From Burkholderia sp. PAMC 26561 (GTDB taxonomy: Bacteria > Pseudomonadota > Gammaproteobacteria > Burkholderiales > Burkholderiaceae): 64,000 nt of DNA. The notes beneath the pieces are model-generated. The model was given only the letters and a program-made list of their open reading frames with translations, was not told the origin of the DNA and did not search any database. This document shows, one piece after another, positions 55,409 to 64,000 of this stretch (within the stretch, counting starts at the first letter, position 1; each line of letters starts with the position of its first letter). Position numbers and translations under genes: made by a program. The stretch lies in contig NZ_CP014306.1 in the NCBI RefSeq assembly GCF_001557535.2, positions 2,666,001 through 2,730,000 of the forward strand. The letters are read 5' to 3'.

Positions 55409-56257
55409 TCAGCGCATCATGCGCCGGCGGAACAGAATCGCGCAGAGGAAAAACGGGACGATTGCATAAGCCAGAAGCACTGCAACGTGCAGAAAGACAT
55501 GCTCCGGCGGACGATCCAGCATCGCGGGCCGGATCAACGCGACCGCGTGCGATAACGGCAACAACAACGAGACATGCTGGGCGAGCGCCGGCAATTGCGT
55601 CAGCGGGAAAAACACGCCCGAGAGCAACAACATGGGCGTGAGCGCGAGGGTCTGGTAGAACATGAAAAAGTCATAGCTCGGCGCGAGCGCGGTCACGATC
55701 ATCGCCGTGCTGGAAAACGCCAGACCGGTCAGGACGATGACGGGCAGCGCGTAAAGCATCGATGGAAAACTCGCGTACCCGAGCACACCGGCGACCAGCA
55801 TGATCGCCACACCCGAGAGCACCGACTTGCTCGCCGCCCATATGATCTCGGCCAGCACGATATCGCCGAGCGTCAAAGGTGTATGCATGATCGCTTCCCA
55901 CGTGCGCTGGACGTGCATACGCGAAAAGCCGGAATACATGGCCTCGAAGCTCGCCGACATCATCACGCTCGACGCAACCGTGCCCGCCGCCAGGAACGCG
56001 ATGTACGAAACACCGTCCACATGACCGACCATCAGTCCGAGCCCGAGACCCAGGCCGAATAAATAGATCATGGGATCGGCGAGATTACCGAACATCGACG
56101 CAATCGCGAGTTTCTTCCAGACGAGATAGTTTCGCCGCCAGACCGAAATCCAGTTCGATGCGTTCGCCGGCATGGACGACAGGAACGGCTCGTCCGCGCG
56201 CTTCTGTTCGACAGGCCGGGGCGCGCTTGCGGCGCTTGTTTGCGGTTCGCTCGCCAT
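55409..56257 (-). CDS. ABC-2 type exporter permease, NodJ-like
   Basis: Inner-membrane subunit of 282 residues with six hydrophobic segments after a 40-residue soluble N terminus. [20 protein letters not shown] near residue 37 and [19 protein letters not shown] are the family's opening, and the [19 protein letters not shown] stretch is NodJ-like. It forms the pore of an export system with the ATPase encoded four bases upstream. Likely cargo is a drug, lipid or polysaccharide precursor; nodulation export is not implied without nod genes. Confidence 0.92.
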   Translation of the reverse strand: MASEPQTSAASAPRPVEQKRADEPFLSSMPANASNWISVWRRNYLVWKKLAIASMFGNLADPMIYLFGLGLGLGLMVGHVDGVSYIAFLAAGTVASSVMMSASFEAMYSGFSRMHVQRTWEAIMHTPLTLGDIVLAEIIWAASKSVLSGVAIMLVAGVLGYASFPSMLYALPVIVLTGLAFSSTAMIVTALAPSYDFFMFYQTLALTPMLLLSGVFFPLTQLPALAQHVSLLLPLSHAVALIRPAMLDRPPEHVFLHVAVLLAYAIVPFFLCAILFRRRMMR

Positions 56258-56260
56258 TGA

Positions 56261-57226
56261 TCAGTCCACCATCTCGCGCCCGGTCAGGCGCAAAAACACA
56301 TCTTCGAGATTCGCCGGGCGGTGCAGGTAACGCACGCCCGGCCGCCCCTTTACTCGCTGATGCACGGGGGCGGGGTCATCGACGTAACAAAACAGCGTTT
56401 CGCCGCTTATTTCCATCCGCCCGACAAACGGCGTGAGCTCGTCCCGCAGTGCTTGCGGATCAGGCCCGTAGATTTCGATGACGTCGCAACCAATCACCCG
56501 TTCGATCAGCTCATCGGGTTTGCCTTCCGCCACCTTGCGTCCTTCCTCGATCACGCACAGCCGGTCGCAAAGCCGTTCGGCTTCCTCCATGAAGTGCGTT
56601 GTGAGCAGAATTGTCTTGCCGCGCGAGAGCAGCGAGCGCAGACGCTCCCAGATCAGGTGACGCGCCTGGGGATCGAGGCCTGTGGTCGGTTCGTCCATGA
56701 CCAGAACGTCGGGATCGTTCACGAGCGCGCGGGCAAGCGTCAATCGCCGCTTCATGCCGCCCGACAACTCGCCGACGCGCGCATTCGCCTTGCTTTCCAG
56801 CCGCGCAAATTCCAGCAGCGACGGAACCACGGCTTCAATCTCGCGCCCGCTCATGCCGAAATAGCGGCCGAAGATCAGCAGGTTTTCGCGAACGGTGAAA
56901 TCGGGATCGAGATTGTCGAATTGCGGAACCACACCCACGCGGCGCCGTGCGAAGCGCGCGCGGGATGGAATGGGTTCACTGACCAGATTGATGGTGCCGG
57001 CGTCCGGTGCGGCCAGTCCGAGCAGCATCTTGAGCGTGGTTGTCTTGCCAGCGCCGTTCGGCCCCAGCAGTCCGAAACACTCTCCCGGCTGCACGTGGAA
57101 CGACAAGCCATTGACGACGGTCTTGTCGCCGTAGTGTTTCCGGACATCGATGAATTCGATAGCCGGAGTCGCCGGCGCGTGGTCCGCGGCGGGCGTGTCG
57201 AGGGATAACACTGCTGCATCTGCCAT
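56261..57226 (-). CDS. ABC exporter ATPase, NodI/DrrA-like
   Basis: ATPase of 321 residues. Walker [10 protein letters not shown] near residue 56, Q-loop [16 protein letters not shown] near 97, signature LSGGMKRR near 155 and Walker [15 protein letters not shown] near 174, followed by the H-loop [15 protein letters not shown]. The C-terminal 70 residues ([40 protein letters not shown]) are the DrrA/NodI-type tail. It lies upstream of, and is cotranscribed with, the NodJ-like permease. Confidence 0.94.
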   Translation of the reverse strand: MADAAVLSLDTPAADHAPATPAIEFIDVRKHYGDKTVVNGLSFHVQPGECFGLLGPNGAGKTTTLKMLLGLAAPDAGTINLVSEPIPSRARFARRRVGVVPQFDNLDPDFTVRENLLIFGRYFGMSGREIEAVVPSLLEFARLESKANARVGELSGGMKRRLTLARALVNDPDVLVMDEPTTGLDPQARHLIWERLRSLLSRGKTILLTTHFMEEAERLCDRLCVIEEGRKVAEGKPDELIERVIGCDVIEIYGPDPQALRDELTPFVGRMEISGETLFCYVDDPAPVHQRVKGRPGVRYLHRPANLEDVFLRLTGREMVD

Positions 57227-57612
57227 GCGTAGGAACTCGGCGTGGGGTCAGGAAACAAGCTGCTTAGTTTAATCGATTGCACCAGCGCGGCGCGTCGCCG
57301 CTATTGCCTGCACTGCCAATGCGCATCCTCGCTTGAGTACGGTTGCGCCAAGATTGCGGCAGGAGGCGGTCAATGTCCGGAATGCCCGCCCAGCAAGGAA
57401 CTGCAGGCGCTGGCACGCCGCACGCTTGACGTTTTTCCGGCGGCGCACATGCATTAGCGTTTTCCATCGTTGCAAGCGATTTGGCAACGCACCATGATGA
57501 CGGCAACGCCACTCGCGTCATGTTGCCCGATGGCACGGGGCAACACGCGCAATACGTTGAAGACTGTTTTTTTCGATGCCCTTTGCTGCCACGAGCAGCG
57601 CGGAGAACCACC
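57227..57612. other. Gap between exporter ATPase and UspA gene
   Basis: 386 bases. The Cys-rich frame at 57242 lies inside it. CGTTGC at about 57468 and GCAACG about ten bases later form a small inverted repeat before the stress gene. Otherwise nothing clear. Confidence 0.45.
57242..57457 (+). CDS. Possible Cys-rich small protein
   Basis: A 71-codon frame whose middle is unusual: [16 protein letters not shown] then [11 protein letters not shown], giving a CxxC and a second CxxC that could bind zinc, followed by a helix [13 protein letters not shown]. No good ribosome site and no family recognised. It may be a small zinc-ribbon-like protein, or a chance frame in the 386-base gap between the exporter and the stress protein. 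Low confidence. Confidence 0.35.
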   Translation: MGSGNKLLSLIDCTSAARRRYCLHCQCASSLEYGCAKIAAGGGQCPECPPSKELQALARRTLDVFPAAHMH

Positions 57613-58119
57613 ATGGCAAGCTACCGAAAAATCCTGCTGTGCTACGACGGCTCCCGCGAAGGACGCAAGGCGTTACGCGACGGCGCAAATCTCGCGCTCG
57701 AGCTAAAAGCCGAAACCCATCTGCTGGCCGTTGTCGATATGCGTTCGAGCATCGCGCAAAGCGCGGGCCTCCTCACCGACATGGCCTGCGGGCGCTTTGA
57801 AGACGCCGCCCGCGACATCCTGCACGAAGGCGTGGATTGGCTGACCGAGCGTGGTGTACATGCCGAGGGTCATTTTGCGTTCGGGCACCCTATCGATGAG
57901 ATTGCCGGGCTTGCGCAAAGTCTTCAGGTGGATCTGGTCGTGGTGGGACACCGTTGCCGCACCGGGCTGGCGCGGTGGTGGATGGGCGCGGGGAACACGC
58001 CGCTGATGGACCGCGTCTCGTGCAGCATTCTGGTGGCCGTGTCGCCGACCGGATCGACGGCCGAGCAGGAAGATGCCGCCCACGCCGCAGTCCCCGTCAA
58101 GGCCGAAGTGAGTGTGTGA
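57613..58119 (+). CDS. Universal stress protein, UspA family
   Basis: Nucleotide-binding-fold protein of 168 residues. It opens with YRKILLCYDGSREGRKALRD, has the DLVVVGHRCRTGLARWWMG stretch near 115 and the terminal strand CSILVAVSP. The usual ATP motif G-x2-G-x9-G(S/T) is altered by a Cys where a Gly is common (GHRCRTG), so ATP binding is uncertain. The start at 57613 follows GGAG. A frame from 57481 is too long for the family. Confidence 0.92.
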   Translation: MASYRKILLCYDGSREGRKALRDGANLALELKAETHLLAVVDMRSSIAQSAGLLTDMACGRFEDAARDILHEGVDWLTERGVHAEGHFAFGHPIDEIAGLAQSLQVDLVVVGHRCRTGLARWWMGAGNTPLMDRVSCSILVAVSPTGSTAEQEDAAHAAVPVKAEVSV

Positions 58120-58152
58120 GGATGCAGGGCGTCAAGGTACCTGAAGCCCGGT

Positions 58153-58770
58153 TCATCCGTTCAACTCGATGCCGACCAGCTTCCACGAGAACAGGCCGTA
58201 TCGTTTGAGAATGGCCGAATAGCGCGCGTCACCGGCGCCGTGCCGGTAGTTCACCGTGAACGTGTCGAAGCTTCTATAACCCGCCGTTGTTTGTGGCGGC
58301 TGCTTGGGCGCCGGTTGCGCCGGCGCGCTCGTGACAGGCGGAGATTGCTGTGCGCTGGGTGCCGTGCCAGGTGTGGCGGAATCGGGCGAGGGCGGAGCCG
58401 GCGGTTTCTCGCCGGGATCGCCTCGCGGCGGTATACCGTTCAGGATTGCCGCCACGCCATCCGGCGTTGCGTACGAATCCACGAGTGGACCGATCAGCGC
58501 GGCGCCAATCATTGCGCCCAGCAACGCCAGCGGATTGCCGCTTTTACGTACATCGATCTTCCGGGTAAGCAGTTGCCCGACTTGTTCCTTCAGACTCTCT
58601 CGCAGCAGCGGAAAATCCACGTACGCGTTCACCGTCTCGGCATCGCGCGCATCGGCGGCGCGTTTCATGCGGTCCAGCGCAATATAAGGTGATGCATAAA
58701 GTAGTCCGAGCGCTGCGACGGCCGCAATTACGATCAGTGCGGTTAGAACGGATTTGCTGATGCGAGACAT
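58153..58770 (-). CDS. DUF2939 family protein
   Basis: Protein of 205 residues with one N-terminal membrane anchor (VLTALIVIAAVAALGLLYASPY). The DUF2939 core follows: LDRMKRAADARDAETVNAYVDFPLLRESLKEQV near residue 33, then GNPLALLGAMIGAALIGPLVD. A Pro/Ala-rich linker leads to a second conserved part with RSFDTFTVNYRHG and SWKLVGIELNG at the end. Function unknown; probably an anchored periplasmic or cytosolic domain. Confidence 0.87.
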   Translation of the reverse strand: MSRISKSVLTALIVIAAVAALGLLYASPYIALDRMKRAADARDAETVNAYVDFPLLRESLKEQVGQLLTRKIDVRKSGNPLALLGAMIGAALIGPLVDSYATPDGVAAILNGIPPRGDPGEKPPAPPSPDSATPGTAPSAQQSPPVTSAPAQPAPKQPPQTTAGYRSFDTFTVNYRHGAGDARYSAILKRYGLFSWKLVGIELNG

Positions 58771-58894
58771 ACGTCAGGGTGCCTTCGTGAGTTCGAGGTG
58801 ATTGACGACGACCAACTGACAACCAATCTCAATTGACCGCGCCGTCACGAAATCTATCCCTCAAACTCGAACAATCACGAGGATTACCTGGAGG

Positions 58895-59299
58895 TCACGC
58901 AAGAAGACCGCCTTCGACGCCCGCGCGTTCTTCGTCGATATAACGGTCGATCATGCGCGAAACCGCTTCAATGTTGCCCACCATGATCACGCGCGATTCG
59001 CCGCGATAAACCCGCACCGGCGCACGGCGCTCGGCTTGCGCATGAACCGATGCGCTGAGCGACACCCGTGCAAACGCAGGTTGCCGCGAAGGCAGCACAG
59101 GCGGTTCGTCGAACATGTCGGGCGTGTTTGTGTCCTTGCGGGTCTTGCAGGAGATCAGCGCGCGCAGATGACGAAAGCGGCCGAACTCGCGGAATTGCCT
59201 GAATGAAAGCGGCGACCGTGCTGCGGGCGCGAAAGAAGCTGACGCAGCCGACGAAGCAGATAAAAACGAGGCAGAAAACAGGCGGGCAAATCGTTCCAT
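58895..59299 (-). CDS. Hypothetical protein
   Basis: Protein of 134 residues from the ATG at 59299, which has GGAG seven bases upstream; a frame to 59359 lacks a site. The first 30 residues are Ala/Ser-rich and weakly hydrophobic, the middle has LISCKTRKDTN, and the last third is well-formed (RRAPVRVYRGESRVIMVGNI, EAVSRMIDRYIDEER). I do not recognise it. It lies upstream of, and on the same strand as, the DUF2939 gene, and downstream of lexA. Confidence 0.65.
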   Translation of the reverse strand: MERFARLFSASFLSASSAASASFAPAARSPLSFRQFREFGRFRHLRALISCKTRKDTNTPDMFDEPPVLPSRQPAFARVSLSASVHAQAERRAPVRVYRGESRVIMVGNIEAVSRMIDRYIDEERAGVEGGLLA

Positions 59300-59494
59300 G
59301 ATGTTTCTCCGTGAACAATAGGGTGCGCGCCGGTTCATCGCGGATGCGATGTCCGTCACGCTTTATAAGGCCGGAAATTCAACCGCGGCGCGGCTGGTAG
59401 CGGGAGCGCCCGCCGCCGCAGAGCGGATCAGAAAGCAGCAATCAAAAGACGAGAATCAGAGCGTGGGCATCAAGTCGACCGCGCTCGAAGCACA

Positions 59495-60160
59495 TCACAA
59501 TTCGCCGGATCGGATCAGTCCGACGGCGATACCTTCAAGTGCGAATTCGTCGCTGCCCGAAGCCACGAAGATGTTTTCGTAGTCGGGATTCTCGGCGATC
59601 AGTTCGACGCCGTCCGGGCGACGCTTCCAGCGTTTCACCGTCACGTCGTCACCGAGCCGCGCGACGACGATCTGGCCGTCTTTTGCCTCGTTCTTCTTCT
59701 GCACTGCGAGCAGGTCACCGTCGAAGATGCCGGCGTCGCGCATGGAAAGCCCGCGAACCTTCAACAGGTAGTCGGGCTTGCTCGAGAACAGTGCCGGGTC
59801 ACAAGCGAAGTGCTGCGAGATATGTTCCTGCGCAAGGATCGGGCTGCCTGCAGCCACGCGCCCGACCAGCGGCAGGGACAATTGCATGATGCTCGCGTGC
59901 GGCAATGTGAATTGATGCGGTCCGTCATCAGGACCTGGCTGGTTCAGCAACCGAATGCCGCGTGAGGAACCCGCCGCCAGCTCGATCACGCCTTTACGGG
60001 CCAGCGCACGAAGATGCTCTTCGGCGGAATTGGCCGAACTGAAACCGAGTTCCGCCGCGATCTCGGCGCGCGTGGGCGGAAATCCCGTGCGCTCGATTGC
60101 GCGCTGGATCAGTTCGAACACCTCTTGCTGCCGCGCAGTCAGTTTGCTTGTCTTGGTCAC
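59495..60160 (-). CDS. lexA: LexA repressor
   Basis: SOS-response repressor and self-cleaving protease of 221 residues. The N-terminal winged helix ([51 protein letters not shown]) is at residues 4-60. The cleavage site Ala-Gly falls in RVAAGSPI near residue 110, the catalytic Ser in [10 protein letters not shown] near 147 and the Lys in [12 protein letters not shown] near 184. GTG start with the family's [11 protein letters not shown] beginning; a longer ATG frame to 60193 adds residues absent from the family. Two SOS boxes sit upstream. Confidence 0.96.
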   Translation of the reverse strand: MTKTSKLTARQQEVFELIQRAIERTGFPPTRAEIAAELGFSSANSAEEHLRALARKGVIELAAGSSRGIRLLNQPGPDDGPHQFTLPHASIMQLSLPLVGRVAAGSPILAQEHISQHFACDPALFSSKPDYLLKVRGLSMRDAGIFDGDLLAVQKKNEAKDGQIVVARLGDDVTVKRWKRRPDGVELIAENPDYENIFVASGSDEFALEGIAVGLIRSGEL

Positions 60161-60192
60161 GTGCTTTAGCCCCTTGTCTGGTCCGCCACCCA

Positions 60193-60208
60193 CTGTATGG
60201 ATGAACAG
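60193..60208. promoter_or_regulatory. LexA (SOS) box, proximal
   Basis: CTGT-ATGGATGA-ACAG matches the CTGT-N8-ACAG consensus at all eight fixed positions. It is 33 bases before the lexA start and 20 bases from the second box. Confidence 0.8.
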
Positions 60209-60212
60209 ATGC

Positions 60213-60228
60213 CTGTAGTTTTATACAG
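60213..60228. promoter_or_regulatory. LexA (SOS) box, distal
   Basis: CTGT-AGTTTTAT-ACAG also matches CTGT-N8-ACAG fully, with a more A-T rich centre than the proximal box. The two boxes start 20 bases apart, about two helical turns, so two LexA dimers could bind on one face. Confidence 0.85.
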
Positions 60229-60376
60229 TATTCGCCGCTTTTCAAGCTTTACTTTAAGTTCGGCGTCGTCCAGACCACACAGAGCGAGAAAACAGGCTGC
60301 TCCAACACCCGTTTACCGGTCGCAACGCCGTTGCCAGCCTTCATTAGCACTTTTTGATCTAAAAACATGAAGAACA

Positions 60377-60391
60377 ATTATTTTTAATAAT
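60377..60391. promoter_or_regulatory. A-T rich palindrome before sbp
   Basis: ATTATT-TTT-AATAAT is a perfect 6-base inverted repeat, 53-67 bases before the sbp start, inside a strongly A-T rich patch unlike its surroundings. CysB, the usual activator of such genes, binds A-T rich sites, so this may be the activation region. Confidence 0.4.
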
Positions 60392-60444
60392 GAAAGGCCG
60401 TCGATAGACTCAGCCCATCGAATACCATAAGACGGAGAAGGGGA

Positions 60445-61482
60445 ATGTTGAGTCGTAGATCGGGGTGGGGCGTGCGTGCCAGGAAACTGCTTGCAACGGC
60501 GGTTATCGGGGCTGCGTCGGGAATCGGGATGATCGCGCAAGCGCACGCCGATACGTCGTTTCTCAACGTGTCGTACGACCCGACGCGCGAGTTGTATCAG
60601 GACTTCAACCAGGCTTTTGGCAAGAAATGGAAGGCCGAGACCGGCGAGACGGTCACGTTCAAGCAGTCGCACGGTGGGTCGGGCGGTCAGGCGCGCTCGG
60701 TTCTGGATGGCTTGCAGGCTGACGTGGTAACACTGGCGCTGGCTTATGACATCGATGCATTGTCGGCCAAGGGTCTGGTCGCGCAGGACTGGCAGAAGCG
60801 TTTGCCGGACAACGCGTCGCCTTATACATCGACTATCGTGTTCCTCGTTCGTAAGGGCAACCCCAAGCAGGTCAAGGACTGGCCGGATCTGCTGAAGCCG
60901 GGTGTATCGATTGTGACGCCGAATCCGAAGACTTCCGGCGGCGCCCGCTGGAACTACCTCGCGGCATGGGCATACGCCGAACATTTGCCGGGTGGCAATG
61001 CGACGACCGCCAAGGATTTCGTGACCAAGCTCTATAAGAACGCCGGCGTGCTCGATTCAGGCGCGCGTGGCGCCACCACGAGCTTCGTGCAACGCGGTCA
61101 GGGCGACGTGCTGATCGCCTGGGAAAACGAGGCGTTCCTGTCGCTGAAGGAATTCGGTGCGGACAAATTCGAGATTGTGGTGCCTTCGGTGAGCATTCTG
61201 GCTGAGCCGCCGGTGGCAGTCGTCGACAAGGTCGTTGACCGTCATGGCACACGCAAGCTGGCCGAGGCGTACCTCAAGTACTTGTATAGCGAGGAAGGGC
61301 AGGAGATTGCGGCGCGCAATTTTTATCGTCCGCGTTCGGCAACGGTTCCGGCCGCATTCACCAAGCAGTTCCCAAAGATCAAGCTGTACACCATCGATGA
61401 TTCGTTTGGCGGCTGGACCAAGGCGCAAAAGACGCATTTCGCCGATGGCGGCGTGTTCGATTCGATCTATCAGCCGCAGTAA
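60445..61482 (+). CDS. sbp: Sulfate/thiosulfate-binding periplasmic protein
   Basis: Capture protein of the sulfate importer, 345 residues. A signal peptide ends near AQAHADT (residue 33); mature motifs are [20 protein letters not shown] near 35, [27 protein letters not shown] near 73 (sulfate-binding loop), [19 protein letters not shown] near 153 and the late [18 protein letters not shown] directly precedes the ATG. It starts the cysTWA operon, with a 168-base hairpin-bearing gap before cysT. Confidence 0.95.
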   Translation: MLSRRSGWGVRARKLLATAVIGAASGIGMIAQAHADTSFLNVSYDPTRELYQDFNQAFGKKWKAETGETVTFKQSHGGSGGQARSVLDGLQADVVTLALAYDIDALSAKGLVAQDWQKRLPDNASPYTSTIVFLVRKGNPKQVKDWPDLLKPGVSIVTPNPKTSGGARWNYLAAWAYAEHLPGGNATTAKDFVTKLYKNAGVLDSGARGATTSFVQRGQGDVLIAWENEAFLSLKEFGADKFEIVVPSVSILAEPPVAVVDKVVDRHGTRKLAEAYLKYLYSEEGQEIAARNFYRPRSATVPAAFTKQFPKIKLYTIDDSFGGWTKAQKTHFADGGVFDSIYQPQ

Positions 61483-61508
61483 TAGCGGCGAGTTTCAAAG
61501 CATGAAGC

Positions 61509-61544
61509 ACAGCATCGCCTGCGTTGATCCGCTCGCGATGCTGT
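61509..61544 (+). other. Hairpin between sbp and cysT
   Basis: ACAGCATCGC at 61509-61518 and GCGATGCTGT at 61535-61544 form a 10-base-pair stem with a 16-base loop, and a 14-codon frame (61502-61546, beginning MKHSIACVDPL) spans it. No T run follows, so it is not a simple terminator. It could raise sbp messenger stability relative to the rest of the operon or be a leader device. Confidence 0.5.
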
Positions 61545-61650
61545 AGTCGTAAGAAGCCACAAAAAACCAGCAACACCACCACGGCCGCACAGACGGTCAG
61601 AACCCCGAAGCGCCGTTCCCCGCGACGCAACGGTACTGGATGATGGACGC

Positions 61651-62547
61651 ATGACAACTTTCACTTTCCGCAAGCCCAGCGCGCTGCCGGGCTTCGGCCT
61701 GACGCTCGGCGTCACGGTGGCGTATCTGAGCCTCGTGGTGTTGATTCCGCTCGCCGCGACCTTTGCCAAGACGGCCACCCTCGACTGGGCAACGTTCGTG
61801 CGAGCCGTCACGTCGCCGCGTGTGCTGGCGTCGTATCGGCTGACGTTTTCGGCCGCGCTCGGCGGCGCGCTGATCAACGCCGTGTTCGGCTTTCTGGTCG
61901 CCTGGGTGCTGGTCCGCTATACGTTTCCATTCAAGCGGATCGTGGACGCTGTAGTCGATCTGCCGTTTGCGTTGCCTACCTCCGTAGCAGGCATTGCGCT
62001 CGCGGCCGTGTATGCGCCCAATGGCTGGATCGGACAATTTCTCGCGCCGCTCGGGCTCAAAGTGGCGTTTACGCCGCTGGGCGTGCTGGTGGCGCTGACG
62101 TTCATCGGCTTGCCGTTCGTGGTGCGGACCGTGCAGCCGGTGCTCGAAGACTTCGAGCGCGAACAGGAAGAAGCCGCCGCGTGCCTTGGCGCGACTCGCT
62201 GGCTGACGTTTCGCCGCGTGGTCCTGCCGTCGCTGTTCCCCGCGCTTCTGACCGGCTTCGCGCTTGCCTTCGCGCGCGCGCTGGGCGAGTACGGGTCGGT
62301 GATTTTCATCGCGGGTAATGTGCCGATGAAATCCGAAATCACGTCGTTGCTGATCATCACGAAGCTGGAACAGTACGACTATGCCGGGGCGACCGCGATT
62401 GCGGTCGTGATGCTGTGCGTGTCCTTCTTGATGCTGCTCCTGATCAACACGCTGCAATGGTTCCTCCAGCGGCGCACCAGCCGCGGCGGAGCGGGTCCCG
62501 CGCCGGCGCTGGCCGGTTCACTGCATGTCGATGGAGCCAAAGCATGA
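61651..62547 (+). CDS. cysT: Sulfate ABC importer permease CysT
   Basis: Inner-membrane permease of 298 residues, six hydrophobic segments. It opens with [41 protein letters not shown] near 107 is the CysT signature region and [19 protein letters not shown] near 172 the EAA loop that contacts CysA. Ends with an ATGA overlap into cysW. Confidence 0.95.
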   Translation: MTTFTFRKPSALPGFGLTLGVTVAYLSLVVLIPLAATFAKTATLDWATFVRAVTSPRVLASYRLTFSAALGGALINAVFGFLVAWVLVRYTFPFKRIVDAVVDLPFALPTSVAGIALAAVYAPNGWIGQFLAPLGLKVAFTPLGVLVALTFIGLPFVVRTVQPVLEDFEREQEEAAACLGATRWLTFRRVVLPSLFPALLTGFALAFARALGEYGSVIFIAGNVPMKSEITSLLIITKLEQYDYAGATAIAVVMLCVSFLMLLLINTLQWFLQRRTSRGGAGPAPALAGSLHVDGAKA

Positions 62548-63488
62548 GCGGCGTCGACCAGAAAGCGGCGGATCTCGGGGCGCTGCGTGCCATCGAACAC
62601 AAGCTCGATCCCGTTACCGAATCGCGCGCCGTGCGCTGGATCCTGACGACGATCGCGCTGATCTTTCTCGCGCTGTTTCTCGTCGTGCCGCTTGCTGCCG
62701 TGTTTGCGCAGGCCTTTGCGAAGGGCGTGGCGTATTACTTCGATTCGTTGAAGGACCCCGATGCGTGGTCCGCCATCAAGCTCACGTTGATCACGGCGGC
62801 CATTGCCGTGCCGCTGAACGTTGTGTTTGGACTCTGCGCTTCGTGGGCGATCGCCAAGTTCGAGTTTCGTGGCAAGGCATTTCTCACCACGCTGATCGAC
62901 TTGCCGTTTTCGGTCTCGCCGGTCGTCTCGGGCCTCATCTACGTGCTGATGTTCGGCGCGCAAGGCTGGTTCGGACCATGGCTCATCGACCATAACGTGC
63001 AGATCATCTTTGCCGTGCCGGGCATCGTCCTAGCAACGATCTTCGTCACGTTCCCGTTTGTCGCCCGTGAGCTGATCCCGCTGATGCAGGCCCAAGGCAA
63101 CGACGAAGAAGAAGCGGCGCACGTGCTTGGCGCGTCGGGCTGGCAAATCTTCCGGCGCGTGACGCTGCCCAATGTGAAGTGGGGTCTCCTGTACGGCGTG
63201 ATCCTCTGTAACGCGCGGGCGATGGGCGAGTTCGGCGCCGTGTCCGTGGTCTCGGGCCATATTCGCGGCCAGACCGACACCATGCCGCTGCACGTCGAAA
63301 TTCTCTACAACGAATACAACTTCTCGGCGGCGTTCGCCGTGGCCTCGTTGCTGGCGCTGCTGGCGCTCGTCACGCTCGGGCTGAAACTGCTCGCCGAAAA
63401 CCGCATGGAGAAATCGATAAAAGCCGCGCAAGCCCGGCCTGCCGATATCGATGTACACAAGCCCGCGGCCGCGTCACTCCAGAACTAG
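62544..63488 (+). CDS. cysW: Sulfate ABC importer permease CysW
   Basis: Partner permease of CysT, 314 residues. A cytoplasmic N-terminal stretch of about 30 residues precedes the first helix ([19 protein letters not shown]). [20 protein letters not shown] near 116 and [19 protein letters not shown] near 190 (EAA loop) match CysW. The ATG at 62544 overlaps the cysT stop; the longer frame from 62415 lies in cysT and is rejected. Confidence 0.95.
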   Translation: MSGVDQKAADLGALRAIEHKLDPVTESRAVRWILTTIALIFLALFLVVPLAAVFAQAFAKGVAYYFDSLKDPDAWSAIKLTLITAAIAVPLNVVFGLCASWAIAKFEFRGKAFLTTLIDLPFSVSPVVSGLIYVLMFGAQGWFGPWLIDHNVQIIFAVPGIVLATIFVTFPFVARELIPLMQAQGNDEEEAAHVLGASGWQIFRRVTLPNVKWGLLYGVILCNARAMGEFGAVSVVSGHIRGQTDTMPLHVEILYNEYNFSAAFAVASLLALLALVTLGLKLLAENRMEKSIKAAQARPADIDVHKPAAASLQN

Positions 63489-63503
63489 AAGGCGAAGATC
63501 ACC

Positions 63504-64000
63504 ATGAGCATCATCGTTCGCAATTTGCAAAAGCGCTTTGGCGATTTCGTCGCGCTGGATAACGTCTCGCTGGACTTCCCCGCGGGCGAGCTGGTCGCGT
63601 TGCTTGGACCGTCGGGCTGCGGCAAGACCACGTTGTTGCGCGTAATCGCGGGACTCGAATACGCGGATGCGGGTTCGGTCGTGCTGAACGGCGAAGACGT
63701 CGCGGAAGTCGGCGCGCGCGAACGTCAGGTCGGTTTCGTGTTCCAGCATTACGCGCTGTTCCGCCATATGACCGTGTTCGAGAACGTCGCGTTCGGGCTG
63801 CGCGTGAAACCGCGCAAGGAACGGCCGCCGGAAGCCGTGATCCGCGAGAAAGTGCATGAGCTGCTGAAGCTTGTCCAGCTCGATTGGCTTGCGCAACGGT
63901 TTCCATCGGAGTTGTCGGGTGGTCAGCGGCAGCGCATTGCGCTGGCGCGTGCATTGGCTGTAGAGCCGAAAGTGCTGCTGCTCGACGAACCCTTCGGCGC
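63504..64000 (+). CDS. cysA: Sulfate ABC importer ATPase CysA (3' end cut)
   Basis: First 165 codons of the ATPase, cut by the window end. Walker [10 protein letters not shown] near residue 36, Q-loop [12 protein letters not shown] near 82, signature LSGGQRQR near 137 and Walker B LLLDEPFG at the end are present. It starts 15 bases after cysW. Full-length CysA would be about 350 residues with a C-terminal TOBE-like domain outside the window. Confidence 0.96.
   Translation, partial: MSIIVRNLQKRFGDFVALDNVSLDFPAGELVALLGPSGCGKTTLLRVIAGLEYADAGSVVLNGEDVAEVGARERQVGFVFQHYALFRHMTVFENVAFGLRVKPRKERPPEAVIREKVHELLKLVQLDWLAQRFPSELSGGQRQRIALARALAVEPKVLLLDEPFG

Noticed and set aside
63504..64000. - strand frames at 63474-63954
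   Set aside because: Antisense to the start of cysA, which has intact ABC motifs up to the window edge.

Overview
The window looks like a chromosome segment of a beta-proteobacterium of the Burkholderiaceae, most likely Paraburkholderia, Caballeronia or Burkholderia. The grounds are high GC with GC-rich third codon positions, the lexA-sbp-cysT-cysW-cysA order, a PuuD-type urate hydroxylase pathway, a trimeric autotransporter with an ESPR leader, and protein sequences that read as Burkholderiaceae. This is an assignment from recognition, not from a search. I saw no phage, transposase, CRISPR array or conjugation gene; most of the window reads as core or near-core chromosome.

Layout. 1-5181: a peptide/nickel-type ABC importer (binding protein cut by the window edge, two permeases, two ATPases). 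5361-7257: a translationally coupled trio (DUF1992 protein, tadA, LD-carboxypeptidase). 7352-24227: a purine-breakdown region. It holds a GntR regulator with palindromic upstream sites, an NCS1 permease, a hydantoin/allantoin racemase-like protein, puuE, uraD, allantoicase and allA on the + strand; puuD and uraH on the - strand; an 8-oxoguanine deaminase-type amidohydrolase; a LysR regulator; and a BMP-type nucleoside ABC importer. Together these read as a full route from urate to glyoxylate plus urea, with uptake systems and two local regulators. 24310-28000: dodecin, an unknown protein, mscL and a DUF2252 protein. 28171-30369: glgX. 30502-32733: a tiny hydrophobic ORF, a membrane TPR protein and a PspA-like protein behind a perfect 20-base palindrome.

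33086-38428: DUF2177 protein, a ribbon-helix-helix-like protein, penicillin-binding protein 1A and a periplasmic copper trio (PCuAC, CopC, DUF2946). 38619-42253: initiator tRNA-Met and a 1137-residue trimeric autotransporter adhesin. 42690-47834: a mixed stretch of small proteins (DUF336 protein, SMR transporter, lipoprotein, unknown pair, DUF1488, TetR, 3-hydroxyisobutyryl-CoA hydrolase-like enzyme, membrane protein, tiny secreted protein) with one good FNR/ANR-type box. 48040-51969: dusA, tRNA-His, an MFS exporter and an aldo/keto reductase. 52266-55352: transketolase and a short 6-phosphogluconate dehydrogenase. 55409-57226: a NodIJ/DrrAB-like ABC exporter. 57613-59299: universal stress protein, DUF2939 protein and an unknown protein. 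59495-64000: lexA with two SOS boxes and the sulfate importer sbp-cysT-cysW-cysA (cysA cut by the window end).

The clearest unexplained structure is a pair of intergenic repeats (14364-14641 and 24700-24975) flanking most of the purine region. They share a 60-base core with no differences and a long hairpin. Other points for follow-up are the palindrome upstream of pspA with its TPR partner, the GntR operator pair, the hairpin between sbp and cysT, and several small unknown proteins.
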